Shown here in pieces: positions 51,645 through 64,000 of a DNA stretch of 64,000 nt; positions within the stretch are counted from its first letter, which is position 1, and each line of letters opens with the position of its first letter. The notes beneath the pieces are model-generated. The model was not told the DNA's origin and searched no databases. It saw nothing but the letters and a program-made list of their open reading frames with translations. This DNA comes from Acanthosepion lycidas (lineage: Eukaryota; Mollusca; Cephalopoda; Sepiida; Sepiidae), in contig OZ010593.1 of NCBI GenBank assembly GCA_963932145.1, positions 38,926,536-38,990,535 on the forward strand, given 5' to 3'. The position numbers and the translations under genes are program-made.

Positions 51645-51735
51645 TTAATCACAAACATGAAGCCCTCGGTGAAGATCAGAAATACTGATTAACGAGACCA
51701 GCTTGCTAACCATTACACCATCATAAGATAGCTGT
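51645..51735 (-). repeat. tRNA-like fragment (possible SINE head)
   Basis: The - strand reads ATGGTGTAATGGTTAGCAAG then GCTGGTCTCG, an A-box typical of Asp/Glu-like tRNAs. The expected B-box region (ATCTTCACCGAGGGC) is poor and the cloverleaf does not close well, so it is a decayed tRNA pseudogene or SINE head rather than a tRNA gene. Confidence 0.4.
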
Positions 51736-53156
51736 CCTCTCACAAACAGAAAAAGGTTGCACAAATACTTAAAATCTTGTTTTAAATACATCATGAGAAA
51801 TAAACAATAATCAAAGCAATCCAATGACTAAAATAAAATCTTGCTCTCATATATTTCTTTTCTTTCTAAACAGAGTTAAGAGAAAAGCTGCAAAATTACT
51901 AGTAATTTGATTTTTTTTTCAGAAAAATGTCAACATAATGAAATTTGTAAGGTTAGAATGGGAAATCACATTTGAAATTTTACTTTTTAAAATGATTTAA
52001 ATTTTTTTTTTTTTAAATTAAGACTGGGCTTTGGAGAAATTATACTTGTATCTTTGATGCTTGTTTGATGTAACGTTCTACCTTTTTCCAAAAAGCCACA
52101 CAGCAATAAATATTGATTCCTGATAACCGTATAAATAACAAAGAAGCAGGGAATGACAAGATAGTATTATAAATAATTATAATGGTGTTGGTGGTGGTGG
52201 TTTCATTTGTTAAACCCTAGTTGTTCTTCCAAGGTGCTTGGCTTCTTTCCATTTTGCTCTGAAGGAAGTCTGGCCAGAGTCAATACGGATTCATTTCTGA
52301 TTGGATTTTTTCATTTTTCTATTTCTTTTCAATGACAAACAAAGAGAGATATTGGATTATTAGCCAGACAAGATGCACTCACAACATAGAGATGACAGAA
52401 ATATCTGTATTGAAGAATCCATTATTATTTATTTATTAATAACTAATATAGGACATGTTTCATTTAGTTTGGCTTCTATGTATAAATACAAACTAGTTTT
52501 AAACATGTTTTCCACAGCAAATCGCTCTTCTTCTTAATGTCTGCCTGTTATGTAAAAAAGTCTTCTCATCATTAGGTTGTCCCACTTTGTTGCATTTTGA
52601 AATCCATTTAGATGAAAAGCTTGACTATGTCCAACTGACATGACAGCAAGGAATTTTGATTAAAGAAACCCATACAATTTCTTTGAATATCACATAACCA
52701 AGTTATTAATAAGAAGTAGAATTAAATACTAATTCACATTTTAAATTATGTTGATTCTCAAAAGTTTTGAAACAATCTATTTGGGTACAAACTTGTTGAT
52801 AAACCAATTTCATGTCATCTATATAATAAATGTGAATGTCAGTGTGTTACACTTTTTCAACTTTACTCCTAGAGGTTGTAGCCAAACATATCATACCATT
52901 TTAGAATCAGGCTGACTTCATGAGCAAATTAAAAACATTCTGGGCTGGATCCAGACCCACAATCCTGAAATTTTGAATTCCCAAATTTTCATTACTGTGA
53001 TTGTTTTTGGTATTATTTTTTTACATGATTTTTTTGTGACAAATTTTTTGTGCAATAACAATTTTTATAACTTGGAAATAAATTTGGGAATGACCAAAAT
53101 TAACTGTGAAATCCAGCAAAAGTTACCCATGAAATAAAAACAATTGTTTGTATGAA

Positions 53157-53180
53157 AAGTAAGTAAGTAAGTAAGTAAGA
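53157..53180. repeat. (AAGT)6 microsatellite
   Basis: Six tetramers. Confidence 0.95.
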
Positions 53181-56173
53181 CATCAAATTGTCTTTAAATT
53201 AAGTGGTGGAAGAAGAATTATCATTGAAAAGGTAAGCTTAAATATTAATTCAATACTTAAATACAGCAATCAATTTTGAGTTCTTCTGTAGTTTAATGTT
53301 GCCTATCACATCTATTCCTCCCTACCTATTGTGATGAAGGGCCAATCAAGAACACTCTGCAGGAGCTAGCTTAAATGCTCGCCAATAGGGTGACTTTTAA
53401 GCTAGTAATTAATGCATATATAATGAAATAAAAATTCAAGATTCTCATTTGTTTGATTTTGTAAATATAAACATTTTTCTCTCATCCTACCACAGATAGG
53501 AATTATGAAAAATGATTTCCATTTGTTGCAACTCGTGTTTTATTCACCTTATCTCAGATTCACATATCCTAAATGAGTTGGCTCCATTCAATTGAGATTT
53601 GTTGACAGAAGCAAAAAGAAAAAATGGATTTAAATTTCTTCTTTATTTTTGCAAAAGAAATCAACTTTGTTTATTTTAGGAATTTGTTGATTATCAAGAT
53701 ATTCCTACATCACTTGAAAGGGGAATCATTTTATGGAAAGAAGAGTTACCAATTTTTTAGTGGTGAAAGGAAATGCTTGATGCAGTGAATGATCAGAAAA
53801 GCCCAGAAAGAAAATATTGTTCAGCATATTTCTTGCAATAATTTCTCTCAGATAAGATTTTTGGGGAGGGAAATAAACAGATGCATATTCACCATTTGTT
53901 TGTTCCTCCTTTTGTTTTATTGTATTTTGTAACTAGTCTATTGTGTTGATGGACAAAGTTATCAATGTAAGCCATTGGTCTCAAGTTTGTTTTTGTTCTT
54001 ACCACTCATCATCTGCTCAGGTCAAGTTAAGCTGATTTATTTGTGGGATCAAAATGAAAATTTTTTTTGTTCTTCTTTCTTTTTTATTCACCTAATACTC
54101 CTCTTAAGTTTCACCTTCTCTCATAATTTCACCTGCTTTCTTTGCGGCTGGCAATAAAACACCTGGGGTTGACAAGAAAGAATTTGTAACCAAAGTCATA
54201 GTCTTACATATCTTGTCTTCTTTGCTATCTGCAAGTGAATAAAATATGAAGGAAGGTAAATGAAATGGACATTGAAAGACAATAGACATGGATGAAAACT
54301 AGAGCCTTTGTCAAATCCAATTCTATTTATGAAATGTGAATTGAATAAAAGCCAAATATTGTTTCATTTCAATGTCTCATACCCAGGGTTCATCCTTCAT
54401 GAGTTTAACAAGCCCTAATACACTTACTTTAGTGCTTAAACAGAAATATTAATTTTCTTTAGAGACTCATCTTTGGCATGAGCATGCCAATAATTTTATT
54501 TCACTATTTTCTGATTTTGTTTGAAATTTTTTTCGCTTTGTTTTCAGTAACAAACATAAAAATTAATAACAAACATTAGATGTAAAAATCCAGTGGCAAT
54601 CAAAATTACAAAATATAGAAATAATAAGAATTGGATTTATAAAAACATTTTTTGATATTTTAATCTTATTCAATACACAGGAATAATAAACATGTCTACA
54701 TATATTGAGCAACCTATATTAGAACACCTTTAAAGATGAAATTTAAGCTTAAATCAATTTGAACAACTGATACCTCTACCACAATGTACCTATTCCAGTA
54801 AATAAAAGCTACCATTGCAAGATGTTTCAAAAACATTTTAAAACACATAGCTAAGATGAAAAAAATATATACAATCTGTTATTGTAATGCCATATTTAAT
54901 GGTATGTAAGAGCTTCTTTTTTTTCACTAAAATGGTTCATAAATACCTCCTGGATGTTATATGTGAAGTTATCTAATGAGCTAATATTTATCCAGATGTT
55001 ATATTATCAATACTTGTACTGATCCTAACTCTATAACACTAAATGTAAATGAGGAGGAACCAGATCTTATATGTCATCAAATATTCATTGATTCCTCAAC
55101 AACTAGTATGATTAACATGATATAATAACCATGATATATGCCATTAATATTGATTTTTACAATCTTTTGAAATGTTTTAATTCAAAAGAGCTTAAAATGC
55201 TCTTATGATAACAACAAAGTCTATGTTTGCACAAAATTTATTAACAGACCAGCCAAATCATATGACCTTTAATACTGACTGGGAGTGACAAGAATTGAGC
55301 CAGATATGTTACAATTTAAACAAAGAAAATTCTTGAAAAATCCTAAGAGAAAACATCAAAATAACATAAAAATACATAATTTGCTTCCACCAAACATTTA
55401 AGATGATGTAAATACACTTTTTGTATATAAATTGTTTTCTACTTCACAGTATCAAAGATGTTAATGTACAAATAAATGTCATAAAAAAAAAGTAAAAGAG
55501 GAAAGTAGATAATTTCTTATAATTTTCAATTTGTAAATAACTTTATGACAGAAATATTTTCTTTGACAATATGGTGGCAATGTGTGAATGACATGTATAA
55601 TGGATCTAATATTTGATGCCCTTTCCAATCCTAGAAACATCTGACTCCATTTGAATGGCAGTTTTCCAGCTGTGGATTTTGAGGTGATTTTGTAGCAGAA
55701 TGTTCAATGTGTCCTGTTTTGTTTCTACAATTTTAAAGGACAGACTAGTGCATGGTAAAATCTGTCATTGCTTCTTGCTCTTCTGAGTATAGATGTTTAT
55801 GGATTACACAAGAGCAAATATGAAATATGGTTGTTACAATTGGAAAAACATTTTCTATTTTTATTGCTGTCAAAACAAAAGAGAAAAAATATTTCTTAAG
55901 AAATTTGAAAAAGAACATTTCTGAAAAATTTTTCATCTTTTCTAATAGATGATATATGTCATAAAGCTTGAAGAATTAGATTGTCTTAAAACATGTAGCA
56001 ACAACATGAAAAGTATAATGACAAAGTTCGACTATCCAAAGAAAATTTGGAATGTTGATGACAATTTTTGAATATATAAACAATGTGATTTTACACAGCT
56101 TCTCTTTATAGAAGAAATTGATACGTAAATCAATTTGAACACCTGCTACTGCACATTAACAAAGTATCTATTT

Positions 56174-56176
<3 letters not shown>

Positions 56177-56225
<49 letters not shown>
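56177..56225. repeat. (TA)n microsatellite
   Basis: About 24 TA units. Confidence 0.97.
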
Positions 56226-56233
<8 letters not shown>

Positions 56234-56502
56234 ATATTCAGCCAGTCCAAGATGGATTCAGATGACTACTACTACATGAAAAATGAGAATAGTTAAAAGA
56301 TTTAACATAGGAGGAAAAAATTCATTCCTTTAAATAATATGCAGAAATAACCATTCTTCCCCTGATGAAGGTCACAAGATTCAAAACACATGTAGCAAAA
56401 TATATAGAAAAAAGTATATACAAACATTATAATCAAAAACGTTTGTAGCTTTTTCTCTCTTTAAAATATACACTTTCTTCCCATTCGAACAACAATAATC
56501 TC

Positions 56503-56508
<6 letters not shown>

Positions 56509-56559
<51 letters not shown>
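56509..56559. repeat. (TA)n microsatellite
   Basis: About 25 TA units, 280 bp after the previous TA tract. Confidence 0.97.
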
Positions 56560-56562
<3 letters not shown>

Positions 56563-58599
56563 CTTTTGCACAGGCCTTTCAAACTTACAAAAGATTCTGG
56601 TTACAATTCTGATTTTCAAGTGGATTTAAATAACTAAACAGCCAAAAAAAATTCAAATGACTTGAATTAAATTCAATAGATTTATTTGAGGAAAGAATAG
56701 AAAATCGGACATTGCTTTTTATTGTATAAATATCAAAACCTTGGAGTTATAAGAGTTGATACAGTAAATGTTTGTATGACAGGCCTAAAATTGCTGACAG
56801 AGTGACACAAGTATATCTTATCTTAAAAGAATTGGTTTCAATTAGTAATAGACAACCATTGATATTTAAATGTTTGTTATATTTGGAACTGTCTTTACAC
56901 TTTAAGTTTGACAATGCAAAAAGCAGATAAAAAAATGTAAATTTGAGTTTATTATTTGAATTAAAGTAACATCTATAATTGTGGGGTAAAATAGCTGCTA
57001 GTGGTAATATACCTAAAACTGTTGTGGTATAGATATTACCTTTTGATTTACTAGTAGTGAAGGAGAGTAAAAAAATGTGTAATTTGGATTGTTATTCTAT
57101 TTAAATATTTCCAATCTATTCTTGGTGCATATTTCTTAAATGAGAGAGATGTAGAGGCAGACAGTGAAGTCACATAAATATACATTTATCTATAAATGAT
57201 GATATGAATACATTTCCTTGTCATTTTCATTTTTTACTAAATGATAGTTTTTTTTAATTTCAGTAGACAAAATCTATATCAATGATTCTTTGAAAAAATT
57301 TCATCTCTGCTACTTCTTTTGTGAAGAAGACAGAAAAATAAAATCTTCAACAAATAAAAGATCTTTCTAATCAGAAGTTTATTTTCCATTCACCACTTAT
57401 CATAAAGAGATTTGTAACATTCTGATCCATTTTGGTTAGAGCTCAGAATTTGCTGAGAGACTTTTTCATGACAAAGATAACACAAAATTCTTTTATCTTC
57501 CATAATGGTTGTTTTATTAGCAATATTCTCACTACTACTTTTTCTTGTAGCTTATCAAAGTAGCTTTTATCAAAATAACATCAAATACACATATTAAGTG
57601 ATAAATATTTGAAATGTAGACAGGGCTGGTTAAAAAGAAAAAAAACTTCAAGCTTTAAGAAAATGGACTCTAAAAGTTGACAAAATGTATTTGACAACCC
57701 CCAGAAAGCACTCTAAGAAATTGAAATATTGTAACAACTTCCCAGAAAAATTATTTTTAAAGCAGACAAGTAAACATTCCTTGTTGATTGGTTTTGTTTC
57801 AAATATAATTCTCATCTTTCCTGTCTGTTCTTGACTATAGCCTTTATGTTTTTAATATATAGCTGCTTTGTTTCTGTTTCAATACTGTCACTGAAAGGTT
57901 TGTCCAAGAAACACATGACAGATAACAATAGTTTATTAAAAGAAATTGTTCTTTTACACTCAAAAGATCAGTGAAACTGTGAGAGTGTTTTTAAAGGTCA
58001 CTAATTAATACTCCTTATCAGCTGAATGTTGTTTGAACAGGTAGCTTGTTGCTACATTTACTGGCAAGTATTTAGTAGCCATAAAGACATGTCACTTAAT
58101 ATTCTATAGCTTCCATTTTCACCAATGACACTATTATTAACAAAAATGAAGACCAAGTAATCCCAGTTATTTAATAATTTATAAGTGTCTCCAGGTACTG
58201 AACAAAAATGTTGGGCTATCAATAAATCCAGAATTATTAATAGCTTTTCAGCCATCTTTTATTTTACCAAAATGACATCAGGAATTTTTTCATTGGTTTT
58301 CTTTTCACTTCCAAAATAATGGAGGGGCAAAAGCTGATTTAATTTTTCACACAATTTGTGTCATGTTCTGGACTTTATAGCAACACAGAGGAACTTTTCT
58401 AATCTTCAGTTAGTCTGAGATTAATAATAAAACTGTTTAAACATTGATATATACTTATGAAAAATACTCGCAACAAATTAAAGAGAAAGCAAGAAACTTC
58501 AGTGAGAATTAAGTGTTTTTTTTCCATGTTTGCTTTTGTTATGCAAATGAAGTTTTCAATTCATTTATAGAACTTTTTGTTTTGATTTTCTAATTACAG

Positions 58600-58728
58600 A
58601 AGACAGAAAGTTGTTTGTGGGAATGCTCAACAAACAGCAAACAGAAGATGATATTCGACAGTTATTCCAGCCTTATGGAACGATTGAAGAATGCACCATT
58701 CTACGTGATCAAAATGGAAACAGCAAGG
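58600..58728 (+). CDS. CELF/Bruno-like RNA-binding protein, exon encoding first half of RRM2
   Basis: Internal exon of a CELF (CUGBP/Elav-like, Bruno) protein. The family binds UGU/GU-rich RNA and controls splicing, translation and decay. The exon follows a pyrimidine-rich tract and an AG at 58598-58599, and ends at a GT donor (58729, followed by GAGG). It opens with two bases that complete a split codon (phase 1), probably Glu, then reads D-R-K-L-F-V-G-M-L with RNP2 (LFVGML), then [20 protein letters not shown], and ends ...NGNSK plus the first base of a Gly codon. The K-Q-Q-T and T-I-E-E-C wording matches CELF3-6/Bruno-3 rather than CELF1/2 as I know them. The open frame runs past the donor, but homology stops there. 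RRM1 and the divergent C-terminal RRM3 are not seen in the window. Family assignment is very secure; the paralogue is not. Confidence 0.95.
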
Positions 58729-60185
58729 GTGAGGCACTGTTCTTTCTTCTGACAACCAGTTTTAAATACAATTCATTCATTTTTGATAGCCACATTTGTA
58801 TATAAATAGCAAGCATTCAGATAAACTTTCTTTATTGAAGAATGTTCATAAAATGTTTTTTCAATTATTCCGAAGAATAATGATGACCTTTATCAATTAT
58901 TATGGGTTCAGTTTTTCTTATAAACATTTAAATGAATCTAAGATTTTGATTTTCAATAGATTATGAGAAAAAATTCAGGTTTTGTCTAAAGATTGTTTCA
59001 AAATACACTTTTTAGTTGTTACTTTAAGAAAAGCCTAACAAAATCATTTACTTCAATTGTCAAAAATTAAATATATATGTTTATTTTGATTATTTTTTTA
59101 ATTATCTTTTTTTGTTTCTCTCTTATTTTTTGCATTTTTTAAACCTGACCAACAAAATATTAATTAAAAATTCCAAGCAGTTCTAGTCTTTAGAAAATTT
59201 CTTAAACACCTGCCTTGTGGGATTGTAAATCCACCATTGACTACCTAAATTTATGTGATATTGATTCTCATCATATCTGTCATCCCACCATCAATGAGGA
59301 ACAATGGCACCCACCATTATTCCTCCCTTCTTTGTTTCTTGTGGAAAAATATAGGTTAATCTTTCGCTTCAAACTCTTCAGAATGAGATGACTAAGAATG
59401 TTTTGTTTTTTTCTTTTTGTTGTGAGTGAAAAATAAATGCAACCCCAGTGATGTACCCAACAGAAACTTGTATTTCAATCTTGACCACTTTCTTCCATCT
59501 GCAAAATTTACTGCTCATTTGTAACAAACTAAAAAAATTTTTTATTAAACATACAACTTTTCTTCTTTGTGAAGATGGTCATTTTCTCTTCAACCTGAAT
59601 TTACCAGCAATTTAACAACTTTGAAATTCTTTGGAAAATGAAAAAACAAAATAAAAAACACATTGAAAATGTTAGCCCTGTTTAATTTCCTTATTTAAAC
59701 TAAAATCTTTGAAATTAATTTCTCTAAAGAAAATTGTGTTTAAATGTGGTACTTAGAGTTCCACAAAATTGAAATTAAATCACTGACAGTACTTAAGAAA
59801 ATCTTTGTATACAAGTTCCTGGCTATGCTTTTAATGTACATGAACACATTTTAAGACTCATGTGGACAAGCCAAGATGGGAAAAAAATTTTTCATCAGGA
59901 CAATAAACAGTCATACAAGGTGTTAATCTCTATAATGTTACTTAATAAAATTGTATGGTTGCATTTGATTGATTTTAGTCACTCAATAGAAAGGAGTAAG
60001 TTAACAATAAATTCCAAATTTTCTAAAAGTTTGTAAAATGGCCAAATAGAAACACTTTCAAAAAATAATTCTCTATAGACAATTATTCATCAGAAACAAA
60101 ACCCATTCTCTTAACTTGCATTTTTGGTTTCCTTTTTAGATATTTTTTTTTATCTATTTTTTGTGATTTTTTACTCATTTTCCAG
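58729..60185 (+). other. intron between the two CELF RRM2 exons
   Basis: This 1,457-bp intron starts with GTGAGG and ends with TTTTCCAG. It is AT-rich, with a polypyrimidine run of about 60 bases before the acceptor. I see no exon, transposon or long microsatellite in it. Confidence 0.85.
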
Positions 60186-60265
60186 GTTGTGCATTTGTCA
60201 AGTTCTCAACCCATGCTGAGGCACAATCTGCTATAAATGCTCTTCATGGAAGCCAGACGATGCCT
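60186..60265 (+). CDS. CELF/Bruno-like RNA-binding protein, exon encoding second half of RRM2
   Basis: Next exon of the same gene, 80 nt. A long T-rich tract and TTTTCCAG (AG at 60184-60185) precede it, and a consensus donor GTAAGT starts at 60266. Two bases complete the Gly codon left by the previous exon, so the frame is kept. It reads [20 protein letters not shown], then G-S-Q-T-M-P, and ends in phase 0. RNP1 is K-G-C-A-F-V-K-F and is split between the two exons. The acidic/Ala stretch after it forms the last helix of RRM2. In CELF3-6 proteins the next residues are Gly-Ala-Ser..., which must lie beyond 64000. Confidence 0.95.
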
Positions 60266-62804
60266 GTAAGTACAAAAACGTACATTAAAAGTTTTCAACT
60301 GCCATCTTCATTTTGGTTTTATTCATGTTTTTTTTTTTTGTTTAAATCCATTTTTAACTGTTTTTCAAACTTTATCTATACACAATTACATTTAACTTAA
60401 TTTTTTAAAAATTTGCCAAAAATATGATTTTATATTTTGAAATGACTTTACCTGCATTGCCATCTTCTTTATAATTATTTAATTTCCTCTGTAAAATTTT
60501 TGTTGGAAGAACTGTGGGTGCAAGTGAATGTTATTTCTACATCAACCTGGATAAGTTCTAAAAAATTGAAAATAATCTTTAAAAATATTTTTCACAATGA
60601 AAAAAATATCTTGAATAAATGACATATTCTAAAACATTTAGAAAAATAGGAACAAAATTATAAGTCATTTCTAATAAACAAATTTTCAAATAAAAATATA
60701 TTTTAAATCATTAGAATGAATTAGTAAATCATACATAGCTATATATTAATATTTATGAGAATGTTTATTGGCATGTATGTATGCATGTGTTATACATTGT
60801 TATAATCTAAATTATATAAAAAGCACTTAAAACAAATAAGATTAGATGAGGGATTTTCAATCAAACTTTAGTCACTGAATCTAAAGTACATTTTTAAATA
60901 AGGCCATAAGAAAAAGTTTAAAAAGTGAATTTTCCATTAATTTTTACTAAGTACATTTTATCAAGGAACAATAGAGAAAAAATAAAATAACACCAGCTTT
61001 TTGAGGAGATCTGTTTTGGAAAAGATTAGAAAAACTTTTCCCTTAAACATTTTAGAAAATTAACTTTTGGAATAGAAATTATTTCACCCACTCAAACTGA
61101 ATGATGGTTGGTTCACACAGTGAAAGAAATAGTGACTGCCAGTTTTTCAACTCCTTTCAGCAACAATTATAATTTTGCTGCTTATTCAACCTTTAAAATA
61201 CTTGTTTAATTAGAAATTTTCAGTCAATATTCAAAAGAGAACACCATATCATTTATTTTCAAATCTAACAACTATGCCAATTTAGTTCCACTGATTTCAA
61301 CTTTTTTCCTCTTTTTATACTAAATGTTTATGTTCTTCTCCAAACTAGATTCATGTTTAATGTCAGTAAATTATTTTCACTGACTTGAGAAGTTTTTCCT
61401 TAAGAGGTACAATAATTGACCCATTCTCTAAAGACCAAGATTTTCATACTTTTCTTTGGTTTTTCCCAGATGGAAAATGCAAACATTCAGAATATTTTTA
61501 AGACAGTTTTTACATTATACAATGAACGCATTTACTGAATACTAACAAATAAAACAATTCAAAAGACTTGATACTACTTGTTAATCAAGTGATTGAGTAA
61601 TGTACAAGATATTTATGACACATTGGAGTCTTTGAATAGTCTCTTTAAGAATTTTTTTTTTTTTTTTTGCCAATTGTGGAAACATTTATTCCATGATCAA
61701 TATATTTTGTTGGGTGCAAAAGAATCCAAATTACAATGGCTAATCCAGTTGTCTATTTGAATATATGAAGTGAATAAGTTAAATTGCTTTTCAAATAAAA
61801 ATATTTTGTTGTGTTTTTATCATAATCATTCTTTAGCAACGTTTGTTAATATTTTAGAGTCACAAATATTGATCATGCATTTCACAAACAAATACTGATA
61901 AGCCATTTTTAGATAATACTTTGATGGTTATTATTTTTTAAGTGAAATTAGTAAACCTGTTTGGGTAGTTATTTCTCAATTCATTCTTCCAAACAATTTT
62001 TAATATTTTAGTATATTATATTAGTATATTACTATATTAGTATTCTTTAAATACCAGAGTTTGAAATTTCAAATAGTAGAGAAATTTATTTTCTACCATG
62101 AAAAGCAATTATTTAAACAATATAAATTTGTTTAAATGATTCAATTATTACTTGAAAAGTAACAGATTTGAAATTGCATTTTCTCCTCTGCTGCAAATGT
62201 TGTTCCTTCCTAAAAGGCAGGAGGAAAGAATTTCATTTGAAACATGAAAAAGGTATTAGAAAATGTAGATATCCACTTGTTGTTAAGTTGGCCTTCCTCT
62301 GTGAATAGATGCTTTGATAAGTGAGAAGCAAATTTGAAATCAACTTCATTGAAGACTGTTGCAAACTGATCTCCTTATTGATTTGAAGTAAAGGCCAAGT
62401 TTGGCATTCCTCTACTTAAAGATATACAGTTTACACAGAAAAATGAACACATTGAATACTTCCATTCTCTCAGTGTTTCCTTTTCATTATGTGCAAATCT
62501 ATCTGCTTAGCTTGCCCATAAAATACTTAAAGGAAGTTAGTTGGCATCAGATTTTCTTAGTAACAATCAAATGCATGATGTTTATGCAGAAACCTTGTCA
62601 CAGAAAGCAAAAATATGTATCTTGCCAAAAATTACAGTAAAAGGTGGACAAAGGCTATCTATCTTGTAAGCAATAAGTTTTTACTTTTACTAATAATGAG
62701 TACAGACTACCAGGCCATTTTGTTTCAGTCATTCATATTCTTTAAATGCCATGTTGTTTCAGATTTCTATTTATTTAATATCTGTGAATTACAATGACTT
62801 TGCT

Positions 62805-63020
62805 TGAGGGAGGGGTTTCCCATTGCCTTCTCCACAGTTTTGAATTCAGAATTGTCTTTCTAAGGTCAGTCTATCCTACTATTTTACCTATATCTGAGGA
62901 AAGAAGAAATCAATACTTCCTTCCATTAATGTAAAGTGTATACAACAGCCTCAACCAGAATTTAATGCAGTTCACTGATTCTATTTACCCCCTAATAACT
63001 GTCATGCTATTCACATATCC
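62805..63020 (-). mobile_element. tRNA-derived SINE, copy 4
   Basis: On the - strand: TAGAATCAGTGAACTGCATT, AAATTCTGGTTGAGGCTG, then GTAGGATAGACTGACC, CAATTCTGAATTCAAAACTG and GGAGAAGGCAATGGGAAACC. Same order as copies 1-3. It lies inside the last CELF intron. Confidence 0.7.
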
Positions 63021-63289
63021 TTATCATTCATATGTAGCAATCAAAAGAACAAAAGTCATAAATCTATACAGGCTTACAAGGCCAAGATCTTATTATTTAC
63101 ACCAGGCACAGAATAGAAACTGTATATATTTTAATTGACAAAATTTTATAAGGGATAATTTCTTCTTGGAAATTATAGCAATAAAATCTAAACAAGAAGA
63201 AGACTTCTTATTTCTTTATATCTCAAGTATAAATGCAAATCTCATTGATCAAGTTTTAACATTCTCTTTTATCCAATTCACTTGTACTA

Positions 63290-63424
63290 TAAGGGGGTGC
63301 TGAAAAGTTCTTGGCTCCACTCCACTTCTTAAAATCTGATCAAGCATCAAGTTTTTTTTTTTTGTTTTGTTTTTTTTTATTAATCTCTCTTCTTGGTCAT
63401 CAAGAACTTTTCAGCATCTCTTTA
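63290..63424 (+). mobile_element. TIR MITE, copy B
   Basis: Terminal inverted repeats of about 25 bp (63287-63313 and 63401-63427) share GTGCTGAAAAGTTCTTG, with a few differences near the tips. TA dinucleotides flank the element, as expected for Tc1/mariner insertion. The interior holds a T-rich run. No coding capacity. Confidence 0.7.
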
Positions 63425-64000
63425 TAGAATTAAATCTCAAATGTGCCACACAAGAAAGACAGACACACTCATTTGATTTCTTTAATATTTCTACACATTC
63501 TACCAAAAGGTAAAGCATGAAATTTTGCAAGAGCACTTTATTGAACACCATTAATATTTGGTTTATGAAGATGGATAGAATATTTATTCAATGTTAAAAT
63601 ATGTGTTATTATTGATCACAAAATATGCATTTGTTATTTGTTGATAGTTGAAAAATGTGTATCTCCTTTGTGTGCGTACGTATTTGTGTGTGTGTTAAAG
63701 AATATTTATCATGAGTTATTTTAATGAACAATACATGTGAAACTTTCAGAAAACTGGAAAAATCTATTAAAATATGATTTCTATGATAACCAAAAAGCTT
63801 GACAAGAATCAATGAATTATATTGAAACAATGATTTTGAAGTTTTTTCATATTCAAACATCTCATGAATATGACAATGAGTAAGTTATAGAATGTTTATA
63901 CATAGCCACACTAAGTGACACTATAAGTATGTGTATGCATGGCTAGAGCATCCTATGGCTAACATCTCTCCCACCATGTGAAACTATAAAGTTTACAATA

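Larger units (their letters stand above)
51736..58599. other. intronic sequence upstream of the CELF exons
   Basis: AT-rich with two long TA tracts. I searched for RRM1-type exons (FVGQ.P..., KGCAFLTY-like) and recognised none. Confidence 0.5.
60266..64000 (+). other. downstream CELF intron (incomplete)
   Basis: The intron begins with GTAAGT and runs off the window. It holds a minus-strand SINE near 62.8-63.0 kb and a TIR MITE at 63.3 kb. I found no further CELF exon. Confidence 0.75.

Noticed and set aside
58611..58805. 64-codon open frame taken as a complete small protein
   Set aside because: Only the part up to 58728 is homologous to CELF; the rest reads through a consensus splice donor into the intron.

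Overview
This is a gene-poor, strongly AT-rich window of an animal nuclear genome. The only host coding sequence I can support is two internal exons of a CELF/Bruno-family RNA-binding protein on the + strand (58600-58728 and 60186-60265). They encode most of RRM2 and are of the CELF3-6/Bruno-3 type rather than CELF1/2. Everything else reads as large introns or intergenic DNA filled with decayed transposons and microsatellites. Huge introns, dense (TA)n and (CA)n tracts, a tRNA-derived SINE family, Penelope-like elements and a mariner point to a mollusc, probably a coleoid cephalopod. That placement is an inference from texture, not from a diagnostic marker.

Layout. 0-4.5 kb: repeats, including a diverged inverted pair at 1885 and 2793. 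4.5-7.15 kb: a wrecked Penelope-like element on the - strand with recognisable RT and GIY-YIG segments. 7.9-10 kb: a 98-nt hairpin MITE, a 126-bp repeat shared with the Penelope region, and a TIR MITE. 10-21.7 kb: nothing recognised except microsatellites and a 44-bp direct repeat. 21.7-26.8 kb: a transposon cluster, in order LINE 3' end, complete but dead mariner, internally deleted second Penelope copy, SINE, second LINE 3' end. 27.1 kb: an 80-bp near-perfect hairpin MITE resembling human MADE1. 32.0-32.75 kb: a CpG-enriched island with an RFX X-box, a CCAAT box, a TATA box and a short candidate first exon (ATG plus a phase-1 splice donor). 34.9-36 kb: a pyrimidine-rich tract with a CRE. 37-44 kb: hairpins, microsatellites and a SINE. 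44.7-45.57 kb: a degenerate minisatellite of about 60 bp in some 15 units. 46-58 kb: SINE copies and simple repeats. 58.6-60.3 kb: the CELF exons. 60.3-64 kb: the next intron, with a SINE and a MITE.

The most interesting possibility joins two distant parts. The candidate first exon at 32737-32749 encodes M-V-A-G plus one extra base, and the CELF exon at 58600 needs exactly one base to complete its first codon. Splicing them gives an in-frame protein that starts just before RRM2, that is, a CELF isoform lacking RRM1 made from an internal promoter. Nothing prokaryotic, no CRISPR and no rRNA gene is present.
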